From positions 12,724,001-12,788,000 of the forward strand of contig NC_060019.1 in NCBI RefSeq assembly GCF_021134715.1: a stretch of DNA of 64,000 bases, written 5' to 3'. Shown one piece after another: positions 1-16,960 of the stretch. The translations under genes and the position numbers were made by a program. Each line of letters begins with the position of its first letter. Position 1 is the stretch's first letter. Origin of the DNA: Daphnia pulex (lineage: Eukaryota > Arthropoda > Branchiopoda > Diplostraca > Daphniidae). The notes beneath the pieces are model-generated. The model did no database searches. It was not told the DNA's origin and saw nothing but the letters and a program-made list of their open reading frames with translations.

Positions 1-1067
1 GCAGCTCGGCTAAAATAGACGGGAAGGAGAGAGCCTAGACCGCCGTTATAGGGAAAAAAAGGCGAACGTTACCGGCCATCTCAGTTGGGCAGAGCAAGTG
101 GGCCCGTGATCTTCTTTTCAGGCGAGACGCGACCAGTAGAGTATTCACCGTATCGTTGTGAAAAATCTTTGGTATCGACACCGCCTTCATACAAAACCCC
201 CAAACATCCACCTCCTCCACCTACTTCCTCCTCCCCACTCTCGTTATTCTTTTTCTTTAAATGATACAAAATACTATAGAATTGCATTACAGCCCCGTTG
301 GCCTGACAAAGGCGTGTCCGCTCGAGTTTTGACGGATCGTTAAAACAATTTGGAATCCGCTCGTCCAACTCCCGTCACAAGGGCCAATTATTGTCGTGGT
401 TTCAATCTCCCTCTTGAAATAGGTAAGAATTTCGTGTTTATAATGATCCTATTATTTCTTGCATCAAAAGGGCTCGAATCTTGTTTCGTCAAAGTATTTC
501 TAAAAAATTGATATGCAAATTTTTCCAACCCCAACGTAATAAAGAACACAGCGAACAAAAAGAAGGGGGAAAATGGATAAAACAAATTGGGGGCAACTTA
601 CTCAACTCGGAGACGGGCTCCGGATGATGGAAGAACGGAGGGACAGTGCAATTCCACCCAGTTCCCTTATCTCCATGGTAGGTGATGAACCTCCACCGCA
701 ACACACTAAAGATTGAATTACAAATAGTATTGATCCTGCCGACAAATCCCCATCTACCCCACCTGACACCTCCTCATCTCTGTTATAGTCAGTCAATATT
801 GGGTCCCCCCCCCCCCCCATAAGTTGTGGTATTTGGCTACCGTACCGAGAGCGATCCTTGGTTGTTGTGATGGAAGCATTGTCGTGATGCGGCTAAGTTT
901 AGACGCCAGCTGCTGGGGCGATCCAGCCGTAGCGGTAGAGTACGGAAGTGTACAGTAGTGCCTGTTGAGTACAGTTTTCCACTTTCTTTCCTCCTCGGCA
1001 GAACCAAGTACGTGTGTTTCAGTGGTTACCAAGACGGACGCTTGTCGCTATTGTTATTATTTAAACG
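1..1067. other. Upstream region of the F-box gene, no gene seen
   Basis: No reading frame here has splice borders or recognisable protein character. A run of 14 C lies at 805-818. The stretch probably holds the promoter and 5' untranslated region of the F-box gene that starts at 1068, but no clear TATA box or initiator stands out. Confidence 0.5.
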
Positions 1068-3939
1068 ATGGATCTCTCGACCGACGTAAGTACTACACAA
1101 ATCGCCTTAAAGACAGCAACAACTTTCTGAGACAACCAACAAAAATGTGGTTCAATACATCCATCAGGTCTGGGGTCAGTTGGCGACGTTCAGAGGCACG
1201 CTTGAAGAACAGCACAACGCCAGATCCAAAACGGTTTTTCCATTTTGACATTTTTTCGTTTTTATTAGCATGATCCTTATCCTGTAGCACGTGGATGAAG
1301 CCCCTATCCGTTCATCTTTTCCTCATTCCTCATTTACTTATTATCATTTATAAGTATTCTTGTGTAATGTACTATCTGTCGTAACTTATTCTTTAAGTTC
1401 TTAAACTTCAAACCTCAAAATTTGTCAGTTGGATACATTTTCTGACAAAAGTTAAATACCGAAATCGGGAGTGGATTAACCGACTAGAAATCGCTTTCTG
1501 GTTTGATTGTCTAATTCAATTTCTTTTTTGTGGTGCGTAGACAATTGACAAGTTGCCGGACAAGGTCGTGCTCCAGATTTTTTCGTATTTGAGCCACCGA
1601 GAGATTTGCCGTTTGGCTCGAACTTGTCGAAAATGGCGAATGATCGCGTACGATTCGAGATTGTGGAAATGTGTCTCTCTCCGACCTGAAATGTCTGGCC
1701 TTCATGTGAGCAGTCTTGAAGCTTTATTAGCTTTAATCAGGTTTGCATATGATGAATATCTCTTTTGAATTGTCTCTAAATTATTCTATTTTTGGCCAAA
1801 AAATTAGCATTCGTTTTGGTCCGTCCTTGCGCTACATCGAACTACCCATCGAATTGATAACACATACGGTTTTGTATGAACTTGGAAGCAAATGCCCCAA
1901 TCTCACCCACATGTTGTTGGACTTCAGCACAGCCATGCAGTTGCATGACTTTAACGAGCTACAGGTACGAGCATTGTTGCCCTTGGCAACGCATTCAAAT
2001 AGTCATACTTTACTATGTTGGTCGGGAAATCCCCCTGGTAGTTGGGAGATGGCAATTAAAAGTTGAACTATGTGTGTGCGTTCTGTCATTCATGAAATTG
2101 TCTCATAAATCAAGTTTCGTTGCTCATTGCCAAAGTGCTGGGTGGCTATTAAAGGGCGTTACCACATATCGACCAGAATTATAACTCACCTGTTTTTTTT
2201 TTCTAGTTTATCACAATTAAAATCAGATAGTTATTGCATCGCTCTAATCAAAATTTAGAAGAAAACATTACGTCAATTATCGATTAGTTTTTAAACTTAT
2301 TTGGCTTTGTTCGTATTAGACAGGTTGAATTTGATCCTCCGTCAGAGTTATTATTACCACATTTTAAAAATATGCAATGGAATTATTATTTTAGGGTTTC
2401 CCGACTAAGCTGCGCTACATGTGTATCTGCTTGAGTGAAGTCATCTTCATGGAGGGCTTCATGCGAAAGATTTATTCGTTCATCAATGGACTAGAAGTTC
2501 TTCACCTAATCGGTAACTTAAACCTTATACTTCCCTGTCATTGCATAAGCCGGAATGTTTGGCAGCTTAAACACGGTTCACTGGGAATTCCGTTTCCCGG
2601 CATAAACTGAAAACTTTGTCATTTTTCCACGTCAAGGCACATACGAGAAGATAAGCGAAGAGGAAGAAGAAATTTATGAAGTTATCAATATCCATAAAAT
2701 GAAATCTGCCACTCCCAATTTACGAATTGTCAATCTCTACGGCATCAACTTTGTAGACGACAGTCACGTGGAAGCTTTCAGCTCCAACTGCATTCAGGTT
2801 GGTTAATTGTTTTCATCACATCATGGCGGATAACAGGAATGTCATTTTGTAATCAAGCTCGAGTGCCTGGCCGTAAACTACTGCGCCAAAGTGACCGGAT
2901 CTTCACTGCGAATCCTGTTTCAACGGTGCCGTAAGATGCGATGTCTTCTGGCCCAGCAAACAGGTTAGGGGAAAACCCACGAGTTTGCCCTGAATTGCTT
3001 TTAATGAATTCCACGTCTAATTACAGGATTGTTGAGCGAGCATGTGCAAGCCGTCGAATGGGAGAAGACCCAGCTGCAAGAGTTGGATATTACTGGCACC
3101 GATCTGACGTCAGATTGCTTGACTGACCTGTTGACTCGCGTGCCCGCCCTCCGTTGGCTTAGCGCCGGACAGCAGGACGGCTTCAACGATAGCGTAACCA
3201 AATCTTTTTGACGTGTAACAAGTAGAAAATTATGCTATTTAAGTCTAACATTGACAGGTGTTGCGCGCATTTGCCGATAAAGGAAATGCTCGCAGTTTGA
3301 TGGCATTGGATCTGGATCGTTGCGAATCCCTGAGTGAGGATGGCCTCTACAAATTCCTTTTGAGATTCGGCCCGCAATTGCGAGGATTGGTGCTCTCTGG
3401 AATCCCTCACGTCACTGACCAACTGTGGACCGGTACCTTGCCATCCCTCCGTCAAGTCAAGATTCTCGTCATGGGCATGTCTGAAGGATGTTGCCCGAAA
3501 ATCAGTCAAAAGGTTGTGCAATTGAATGACATTGAATTATATAATAGATGCTTGACGATTTTCTTTCTCGATTGTTTAGGTTTTAGTTGATCAACTGGTA
3601 GATTGCATAGCTCAAAACTGTTCTCAGCTGGAGCGACTTGAACTTCGGTGGGATCCTGAAACTCTCCGTTATTCGGATAAAAGTCAAAAGGCTATCGACA
3701 CGTTGCGTGTTCGTTGCCTGCGTCTCAAGTGTCTCGTGCTAAGGTAAATTGCCCTTTATCACGTGAGAGTTGCCTCTATTTTAATTGCTTTCATTGTTGC
3801 TAGTGACGGAAAGTATTATGAAACAGTCAAGGCAAATTTCGAGCGAGCGGATCGTACTACTGTTGTCCGGACTACAACTAATTGCCGTGTCTCCAACTGC
3901 TACTTGTTGTCGTGCTATCAAGACTTACTCTTCAACTAA
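1068..3939 (+). CDS. F-box/leucine-rich-repeat protein (SCF ubiquitin-ligase substrate receptor)
   Basis: Ten exons join in frame to 493 residues: 1068-1085, 1541-1740, 1808-1964, 2395-2512, 2637-2797, 2858-2963, 3027-3193, 3258-3512, 3580-3743 and 3804-3939. The first exon codes for only six residues (MDLSTD) before a GTAAGT donor. An F-box follows at about residues 10-50 (LPDKVVLQIFSYLSHREICR, then a conserved W and the motif LWKCVSL). The rest is a series of irregular leucine-rich repeats, for example LDITGTDLTSDCLTDLL and LDLDRCESLSEDGLYKFL. F-box proteins bind Skp1 and present substrates to a cullin-1 ubiquitin ligase, and the repeats normally bind the substrate. The family is certain but I cannot name the orthologue. 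It ends 366 bp before the TCERG1 stop on the other strand, so the two genes converge. Confidence 0.88.
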
Positions 3940-4304
3940 AACAAACCCCCAAATCAGCTGACACAAACACGCAGATTACGTTTTGGTTTTTGTGTATTAT
4001 TATTAATCATTGTTGTGAGGGATGTCAGGACATCCTAAAAAAAGGAGAAAAGAAAAACTCAATCTGAAAGAATTAAAAAAAAATTACTTGCTTCGTCTTT
4101 TTCATCAAAATGTACCCTTAATTAAGGTCAAGGATGGAAAATATTGAAAACACAATCACTTGGCTAAATAGAAGCTACAGTTAAACACATAACCTGTTAG
4201 ATGCACCAACTAAAATTCAAAAAAAAGATCAATTGCCACAAATTTTTAAACTGCCTGCACTCTCTTTCTCTCTCCTTTTTACTCATGTTTAATGGCTTAC
4301 TTAA

Positions 4305-7300
4305 CTAATGCTTATCCCTTCGAACTGGTTCCGTGGCGGTGGGTGGCGGAGGTGGTCCTTTACGTTCTAATTCTTCCAGATGGGCCATCAGCAGGTCTGT
4401 TCTCTCGTGCCGGACGCATTCTAGTTGAAGGTAACGCCTATCTTTTCGCAGGGTTGACTCGATATCCTTGAGGGCTTGGTCAGACTCACGGACACTCTTC
4501 ATTGACTTGTACGAAATGAATTTGCTCTCCTACAATAATAAGAAAATCTGTGTTAGTTAAAAGGATCCACGGCTACAGCAATGTTCACATTTTACCTTCA
4601 AGAGCTCACGGAAATCAGCCTTGGCGGCTACCATTTTATCCTTCATGAATTCATTGAATTCTTTTTCACATTTCTAAGGGGAGAAAATCATCAATTATCA
4701 ACTGAATAAAAAAGAATTGCAGTAATTTTGCTTATTACTCTGTCTGAAGATGAGAATTTGGCATATCGAGGATCGTCCTTGATGAGACCACGCACTTTTT
4801 TCCATGCGGTGGTCAGAGTCAATTCACCGATTTCTTCCAGCATCTCCCTAAAAGAAATTTTTAGTTTGTAAAATAATCCTTATTTTTCTCAATGAAAAAC
4901 CAACCTAAATTTCCCCCTTTTCTTGAATGTGAGTTTTTCAATGTGCTCGGAGAACATTTTCTCTCTTTCCTCTTTTGACAAGATATCAGTCACTTCCGAC
5001 CGGGAATCTTTCCGCAACGTTCGTTTCGCCTCTTTCCACGACATGTCAGGATTGCGAATCTAAACAGAAAAAAATATTTAGTGCTCAAAACTGTTTGACA
5101 AGACTTGAAAAGTATTTCTATATCCTACCAAGTCAGTCAGGAGCGCTGTGAATTGAGAAACAGCTTCGCCATGTTGATGAGCGATACGCTCCTTGTCACG
5201 ATCCCTCAAATGGGGAGCCAAGGCTCGTTGCACTTCCTTCTCCCTTTCGCGTAGACTAGCCTCTTCGCGGGCTTTTTTCTCCCGATTACGCTTTTCACGC
5301 TCTTCTTCTTCCTCCTCCTCGGCAGCTGCTACTGCAGCCGCTTCAGGATCTTCACACTCTTCCTTTTGTTCTGCTTCGCCATCGGCCGGATCGCGTTCAA
5401 CATCTTCGTCGTCATCTTCCACTGCGTGGACTTCGTCGGATGAAGCGATTTTATCGTGATCGCCGTTATCTTCCATTTCGACATCGTCACGGGTCTCTCC
5501 TTCTTCCTCTTCCGAATCGGTTTTAGCTTTGCGCTTTTTCTCCTTGTCCTTACTCTTTGACTTGTCTTTGGATTTTTCACCATCTTTACTCTTGTTCTTG
5601 TCTTTGCGTCGATCCTTTTCTTTTCTATCCTTGTCTTTAGATCGATCTTTTTCTTTGTCCTTGTCCTTTTCTTTGTCTTTACGGTCCCGGCTTCGATCGC
5701 TATCCTTCCTTTCTTTGATTCGCTCGTCACGATCCTTATCCCTCTTACTGCTCTTGGATTCTTTGTTCTTTTCTCTTTCCTTCTCCTTTTTCTCCATCTT
5801 TTCACGCACTGTGCGGATCCATTCTCTGTAGCGAAACATAGAAATCCAATTTAATTTAAGAGTCGTTCTGCCGGAAATAAAAAGTAACTAACGTACCTAT
5901 AGTAGTCCTCCCTTAAACTGCTGTCGACATTCCGTAAACGACTATCTTTGGTGTCTTCCAGCTTTCGCTTCACTTCGGTCCAGCGCGAGTACCGCTCAGA
6001 CGGTTGGTCGCCCAGTTGCTCCCGCAAGAAGGAGACGAACTCTTTTCTGGCCTAGAATGCACAGGAGGAGTGTCCAACAAAGAGAGAAATGGAAAAGAAA
6101 AACAAGGGTGTTAGCATGTAGCGTGAGCAACCCTAGACTCACTGAGCAATAATGACTTAACAACTATGAAAAGGATTAATTTCTTCTATCTTGTCCTGTC
6201 ACAAAAAGTAGATGGGAAACCAAATGAAAATACGTCATTTTTTTGGAATCCGATATACGATCACCATTGACATTACGGCGGAGCAATGTCAATGATCATT
6301 TATCAGGAAACTTTTGAATCAGTCGTGAGGTTAGTCAAGACGATGATGGAATTGGATCAAGAGTGATTTTCAAAACAAAAAAATTTGGACAAGTAAAGAA
6401 AAAAAATAGAAATAGAATAAAATATTGAATGGAAAACAGGAAACATCACGAGACACACATAAATGTATCGATCTTGACCAAGGCTCTATGTATGAAAAAA
6501 AAGGCTAAAATGGTGTCAATACTGTCGTGGACCGGTAAACCAAGCCTCCATGGGGTTGCGTGCTGTAGGTCGCGCGGTGGATGCGCCACAAGGGAGGCAA
6601 GCCCTTCCGTTTTCCACCGAAAATTATCCGCGGCTCCGCACACTCGACTGACGCAATCGATGCAATTCCAAACAATTCAAGCAAAAATTTTGCAATAGAT
6701 TTTTTTTTTGACAGGGTCGTAGGACTAATGATATATGGCAAAGCCCGGTTCTTAAGACTTTGTTAGACAATGGAGTTACTTGTTAGTTAGAAAAAAAAAT
6801 AGCTGCATTTCAAACTCTAAAAATGTTAGCAACTTGAAAATATCGGAATAATGATCTCGGAAATGATTAATTTGACTACTCTTTGACATTTTGTGATGTA
6901 TGAAAGAAAATAAAAATCTTTAAGTTACGGCAATCACAAAATTTCTTTGAATAAACCAGGTGCTTTGTTTGTTTCTTAACAATCAATATTACCCAATGGC
7001 TAACAGAGAGGTTGGTGCAAGTCGGAAGTGTTAAGGATTTTGTGTCTTGGGGTCTCTTTTAAGGGAAACGGAGTCCCCCGAGTAGGCTCACGCGCGGTCG
7101 CGGCTCCAGGCACCTGTAGCTTCACGACCTTGTTTGAACTTGTAGAGAAGCCATCAAATTGGAGGGGTAGAGATAGAGAGAATCATCAAAATAAGGGTTG
7201 GGAGCTCGCCCGATTAAAATCGGCGCAAGCTGCCCATTGTCAATTCTTATTAGACAGATGAGACCCTAAATTCTGTCAATATTTAATCCGCAACTTATAA

Positions 7301-10300
7301 CTAGACAAATAAATCTTTTTTCGCAAAAAATGGCAGCAGAACACGATTCAAAAAATAAAATAAACATAACACACATAGAAAACTTACTGAGAAAGCCTGA
7401 AAAATAAAATATTTAGGACAACACTCGTAAAACTAATTAATGGCATCAGTTAAGGTCACACAAATTAAATGAAATAATAAAACGAAAGTAAGACAGGAAA
7501 ATTTAAATCCTGTTACGTCGTTCATAGCTGATGCAGCACCATCATTAAAACTCAACATTGAACACCTACTGTCTCAATGATTTTAAAATATTGCTTTTTT
7601 TCTGACAAGTTGAAAGACACCCATTGAAGTGAAACAGAATGAAAATGTACCTTTTCACGGTGAGCGTCCCGTTCATCTTTCTCTTTGCGGCGGACCTCGA
7701 CGATGAATTCATTGAAGAGTGACTCACGCTCCCTCGTCTTCTCCACGCCGCGGAATCGCTCGTCTTTGCTGTATCGATGATTGAAATCAGAGAAGGTCGA
7801 CCTGTGGAAATGATCACATCCGTTAAAAAAAAACAAATCTAAATAAACTTCCTATCTCTCTTTGAATTGACTTACTTTCCGTTGAGTTTGGCATCTTCCA
7901 TTAGCCTTCGGAAGTCGTCCTTTTTCTCCTTCATCCGATTTCGCTTCTCTCGGCGCTCCTCTTCAACCCTCTCGCGGACGAAGTCCTCGTATACGTCTTT
8001 CCCTTTATTTTCACAATAACCATAGTGTTACAATTTTATAGAGTTGGAAGAAAAAGTTAAGTCCTTACTTTCTTTGGATGTCAGCAATAAATATCGGGAA
8101 TCGAAAACGATTTTGTGTAATTCTTTTTCCCAGGTTGAGAAAGCGGAAACCTAAAATAAAATTTCAATACTACGTGATGAATGAAAACAAACAAAGTTTT
8201 GCACTTGCGCTACCTCTTTCTCTGCCAACATGGCTTTAAACTGCTGAACACGATCCTCGAGGGGAATCACAGCTCTCTGCTGAGCAGCTTTCACCTCAGC
8301 CTCCATGGCAGTATCTTTGGTAGGTTCTTCGATTCTAACCTCTTCAATGACTGTAAATAGAGATTCTTTTCATTAAATTGTCTTTGGAAAATTTGAATGA
8401 TGTTACCTTCGTCATTGATTTTGGATTTCTTTAGAGGAGGTTCATCGGTTCCGCTTTCGCTTTTCTTCTTTTTATCTGGCTTGATTTCTTTAATTTCATC
8501 TTTCTTATCAACTGCAAGGATAAAAACGTTACGAGTGCCACATTTCAAATTTAAAGAGTAGATATTGATACCTTGTTGAGGACTGTCATCGGGGACATTC
8601 GCTATCAACTTGTCGACGTCAGGTCGGTTTTTCAAATCTTCTGGTTTCTCCCAGACGGAAGAACGGGTACTTGGATTGAAAAAGAATACTCTTCCGTCAC
8701 CAGTCCAAACAACGCACCTTCATGATAATAATAATAGTTGTATATATTGTAACTAAACTCCTTTAAAACCAATCGTACCATGGAGTTCCAGGCACCGGAG
8801 TGCTAGAAACGGGTCTGCTCTTGTCTTTCGGTACTTTAACTTCCTCTTTTTCCTTTGTTTCTTTCGCTGGTTCTGCCTTTTCAGATTCGGAGACTTTGGG
8901 TTCCTCTTTTTTCGCAACCTCGGGCATTGAAGCAGGCTGAACGGGTTGGGCAATTGGGACAGAAGGAGTGGCATGAACTCGGGCTGCTGCGGCAAGGCGA
9001 GCCACTACAACAAAGAGAAAACTTGAGAAAAACAGAACAAACAATAATAAGTTGGGAATTACCTTCATAATCTTTCAAAGCCTGTGGTTTTTCCCAAACA
9101 CTCGATGATGATTTCACATTAAAGTAATAAGGCTTGCCATCAGGAGAACGGTATTCGCACCATTCCATTGCTTGTGACAATAGTATGGGATCAGTCTGAA
9201 AAACAAAACGCATTAAAAATTTGTACTGGATAAAAACTTGGTCAAAAGATGATTACCCCTGGATCAGATCCCAACATAACGGGATATGGAACAGGTCCAG
9301 CCGACAATGCAGGTGCAGGTGTTGGAGCCACTGCACCCCCCATGTTCCAACCTGGAAATTTAAAAAACCCTTAATATTATTTCTACTCTAGTTAAAATGA
9401 AACTAAAATGAATACAGACCTTGATGTGCTGGATAGAATGGCTGTTGAGCTCCAGGTCCATAGCTACCACCTTGAGTTGGTCCAGTTGGCATAGCCACTC
9501 CTGCCATTTAAATATAAAAATAAGTTTCGTTTTAAGGGCAATTATAAATGATCTTACCATTTTCTGGGGGCTTTGATGCTGCAGACTGTGCCATTGCTTC
9601 AACCTAGGAGTGAATAATAAAATAAGTTCAGGTTCTATTTAGGAAAGATGACTGATTTTACGAATTACCTGCTGCTGTGTCAAAACCTTTACGTTCGGCC
9701 CCTCGGGTCTAGTCCAAGTAGTCTCTCTTGATTTAGCATGATAATAATATGATTTACCATCTCCTGCTTTCGTTTCAACCCAGACTTCGTCAGTTGATGC
9801 GTCGATTTCACTAACTGGAGCTAGATGAGATTGCGGTTGAGACTGATGGGGTTGCTGGTATCCACCAGGTGCAGGAGCCATCCCAGATCCAGGATAACCA
9901 GGATGACCACCTATGTAATCCATTAGTGAAAGTTGAGTACCATGAAAAACTAAACACATTTCAAGACAACTTACCGTTACCGTATCCATGTGCTGTAGGC
10001 TGTTGAGGAGGCATATTTCCATAATGTTGATTATGGGGAGGTGGTACATTACCATAACTCGGAGGTGGTCCTTGTTGTGGTGGGCCACCCATGTAGCCCA
10101 TGCCACCACCGTTTGGTTGATTAGGTGGACCTTGCTGTAAGTAAGATGTTTGTGAGTTATTGGACTACTGTCAACAGAGGCAACATTTCCTGACTTACCA
10201 TATCCCATCCACCAGAGCCATCCATTGAATCGCCATTGCGACCACCATTCTGTTCCTGTGAAAAATGGGGTCTCATCTGTCGAGGATAATCACTATAGCC

Positions 10301-10771
10301 CTGCATCATATTTGGAGGTGGCCCTCGTGGCCCTCCCATCGGGCCCATACCTCTTGGTGGTGGGCCTTGGAAACGCTGAGGTGGACCTGGACGGGGGCCA
10401 TGGAATCCACCATGTCCTCCTGGTGGTCCTCTCTGCATAAACGGTGGACGGGGGCCCATTGGACCACCTCCACCAAATGGTCTCATGCCAGGTCTCATGC
10501 CCATCGGTCCTCTAGGCCCCATTCCTGGTGGGCCTCTAGGTCCACCATAATGCTGTTGTTGATAAGACATGGGTGGGCCAAAGTCTCCATCATCGGCGAA
10601 ATTCTCCTCATTTGCATTAGGGCCAGTGTTAGAGGGTCCCTCGATGAAAAATGAATCGTTGTTTTCGGACCCTGCAAGACAACGTTCAAATAAACTAGTA
10701 AGTAACGAATCTTGCTTTTTCTAGAGGAAGTGTCGTATAATAATCCATCAGATATATTTACCGCTATCCAT
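4305..10771 (-). CDS. TCERG1: Transcription elongation regulator 1 (TCERG1/CA150), WW and FF domains
   Basis: Twenty-one coding exons join in frame to 1210 residues: 10762-10771, 10199-10671, 9975-10134, 9669-9910, 9558-9603, 9420-9500, 9257-9351, 9063-9195, 8779-9004, 8572-8717, 8407-8511, 8214-8350, 8069-8150, 7876-8002, 7651-7801, 5897-6051, 5129-5825, 4905-5059, 4739-4847, 4596-4673 and 4305-4529. The start exon encodes only ATGGATAGC plus one base. The N-terminus is Gly/Pro/Arg/Met-rich (about 45-130). WW domains lie near 253-285, 380-410 and 487-518, and six FF domains near 600-660, 660-730, 739-802, 1009-1065, 1066-1120 and 1120-1190. The tail [14 protein letters not shown] matches the vertebrate family end. 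The protein is nuclear and couples RNA polymerase II C-terminal-domain phosphorylation and splicing factors. A charged insert of about 175 residues between FF3 and FF4 makes it longer than the roughly 1100-residue human protein. Confidence 0.95.
6052..7650 (-). other. Large TCERG1 intron (1.6 kb)
   Basis: This intron separates the exon ending FF2 from the exon that encodes most of FF3. It is far longer than the other TCERG1 introns. Most of it is AT-rich, but two short GC-richer islands occur at about 6520-6660 and 7060-7130. No coding exon, RNA gene or transposon was recognised in it. Confidence 0.6.
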
Positions 10772-12450
10772 TGTAGATAATTCAGATACCAGAAAGAATG
10801 ATTATTGTCAACAACTTTTATTTAAACAAAATTTCTATTCCGGCGATGTGAGATTTGCTTGAGTCACAGCATTTTTGACGACCATTACTAAAGTGACGGT
10901 AGTTTACCAAACTGACGGTAGAGGGTGGTGAACAAGCAAAGCAAAATTAGCGCGAAATTCTTTCATGTTCAAATAGTTTAGCTTATGGATGATTTTACCA
11001 ATTCTTTAGTTCATCGCGTTTTAAGTATTTGGAGTTTTGTATCGCTTTATTACACACATTACAAAGATTTTCTTGGCCAAAAAAAAAATAATTTAGGGAA
11101 GACATAGAGTTTGCCGACCGTGCTAAGCCATGGCTAGACGTTAAGATCCTTTTAATAGCTTTTGCTACCGCTTTCTTCGAATTCTTGAAAAGTTATTAAA
11201 TTGTTTAGTGAGGTGTTCATGCAGAAAATGTCCAATTAGATGAAACGATTGCGCAACTGTTGTGTGGGGTCAGTTATGTATTGGCAATATTGCATTAATA
11301 TTGAAATGTTAACAAAGAAAAAAGCCAATAAAGGATCTGACTTGGATCACTCATCTACCAGTTAAACTGTGATGGTGTTCGTTATGTTATACATGTTATA
11401 TCACCTCTCAAGACATTGAGTATAAATCGTATAAAAAGTATAAATTCCACTCGCGCGGGAAGGAGAGTATCAATATAAGTTGCTCCAATTTTTGGATAGA
11501 AATAGAACATTTAAAAAGGGAGGTTTTAAGTAACATGTCGGGGTTTATATAGTACTATTTAATATTCTAATCTATGTAACATTGATATATAATTAAATGC
11601 TTGAAGGTAACATGTAGTATAGAATATGAAGAGATCAGTCACTCATATGTCTTGACCTGGTTGGTAGCGTGAGTTGAGCGCAATTGAATGATATTGCCAT
11701 CAGACTCATACTTTGATCTAGACATTCATTTGGCAAAGGATGTGATAAAAATGTGGTTCAGGTATCATAACTCTAAACGCATGAAATACGTTAGAATAAT
11801 GTTATAAATTGTCACGAGCTGAGCTTGTCTACTTGGATCATGAAATCCTAAATTTACAAGAATAAATGTCTGTTGTAAAAAGAGATAAATTTTTAAAAAT
11901 ATGAAAGCTGATGAACAAAGATGATAAGAAATAACAGTTCAGTAGGAAAAGGTGAGTGAATGATTGTCTTTATAAATTTTTGAAAATATGTGGAAAAATT
12001 GGCTTTTTCTTCTCCTGTGAATGCAAAGTAGAACCAACAACACAACTTGGTTGCAATATAGGTGTTCCAACAGGTCCTTTTACGGGTAGTGATTGATATG
12101 AAAGATAATAATTTAACGATTTATGAACACAAGTTCCTTCAGTCAAGGCTTGAAAATGATGGGTATAAATAACATTTTCCAATAAAAAAGAAAAAAAAAA
12201 AACTTAAGTTAGGTCATGGTTTGATGCCATGTCTAATAACTGTGAGAAATCCCACATTTCACCAGGAAATGTGTAGTGATGCAAAGGAAAGCCTCTACCT
12301 AATATTAATATCTAAAAGCAGCAGGTGACCAATTGAATTAGATGACTAGCTAACTAAAAAATAAAAAATAATGTCCATGTGATTATAGTAATGCAACACA
12401 GTCGTGGTTGTGTTTGCTCCACACGTGTCGATATTCGGCCGACGGCGGAA
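10772..12450. other. Intergenic region between TCERG1 and Hr38
   Basis: AT-rich DNA between the TCERG1 start and the Hr38 stop. Both genes are on the minus strand, so it should hold the TCERG1 promoter (toward 10800-11000) and the Hr38 3' untranslated region (toward 12450). A short direct repeat, TGACGGTAG, occurs twice at about 10892-10920. No open reading frame with coding character was seen. Confidence 0.5.
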
Positions 12451-16389
<3,939 letters not shown>

Positions 16390-16714
16390 GGAGAATTGGA
16401 GAAGCCGGTCCTCCAGTTTGTCCTGACGGGTTCGTCTAGTTTGGGTTCAATTCGGCTGTTTTGTGGTTCCTTCTCAGTGAATTTCTCAATAAATCTTTCG
16501 CTGCGAATGTAGTAACGGGCCGATGAAGAGCCTGTTGACAAGCGACTTGTTCTCGTGTGTTATTATTGTGATGATTTGACTTTGTCACGAGGAGAGTGTG
16601 GAAGTTTTGAAGAAAGAAATAACACAGCAACGAAGCCCTCAGATTGCAAAGCTGCACATCGACTGGCTACAGCTGAACGACGACTGCTTTAACCGCTTCA
16701 GATGCACGTGCATG

Positions 16715-16720
16715 TATATA
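16715..16720 (-). promoter_or_regulatory. Putative TATA box of Hr38
   Basis: On the minus strand the sequence reads TATATACATG. A GCAGTC sequence resembling an arthropod initiator lies about 35 bp downstream near 16685. This would leave a 5' untranslated region of about 300 bases before the ATG at 16389. The assignment rests on spacing and motif only. Confidence 0.5.
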
Positions 16721-16751
16721 GTTCGAAGGCGTGGCCGTAAGAGGGGAGATA

Positions 16752-16960
16752 TGACGTCAATGATGACGCTCTTAATGTGCGCGACCAATGGCAGCACTGC
16801 AAAGTTGTCGACGACCAATCAGCTAACAGGGAATTTCCTCCTCCTACACTGATGATGTCACGACCCTCGCGCGAGTGGACTATGGGAATTGTACCTCATA
16901 GACCTCACTGAAGAGCCGGAAACGATGACGTCTTCTTTCAACTCTGACGTCTTAACTTCC
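16752..16960. promoter_or_regulatory. CRE-rich proximal promoter of Hr38
   Basis: A perfect CRE palindrome (TGACGTCA) lies at 16752-16759, about 70 bp upstream of the proposed start site. Further out are TGATGTCA at 16853-16860 and TGACGTC at 16926-16932 and 16945-16951, plus TGACGC variants. Two CCAAT boxes lie at 16785-16789 and 16815-16819. NR4A genes in mammals are classic CREB-responsive immediate-early genes, so this arrangement fits the gene downstream. Confidence 0.6.

Noticed and set aside
5193..5831. Open frames on both strands opposite or shifted from the TCERG1 charged exon
   Set aside because: They are shadows of the repetitive Lys/Asp/Glu codons of the real TCERG1 frame.
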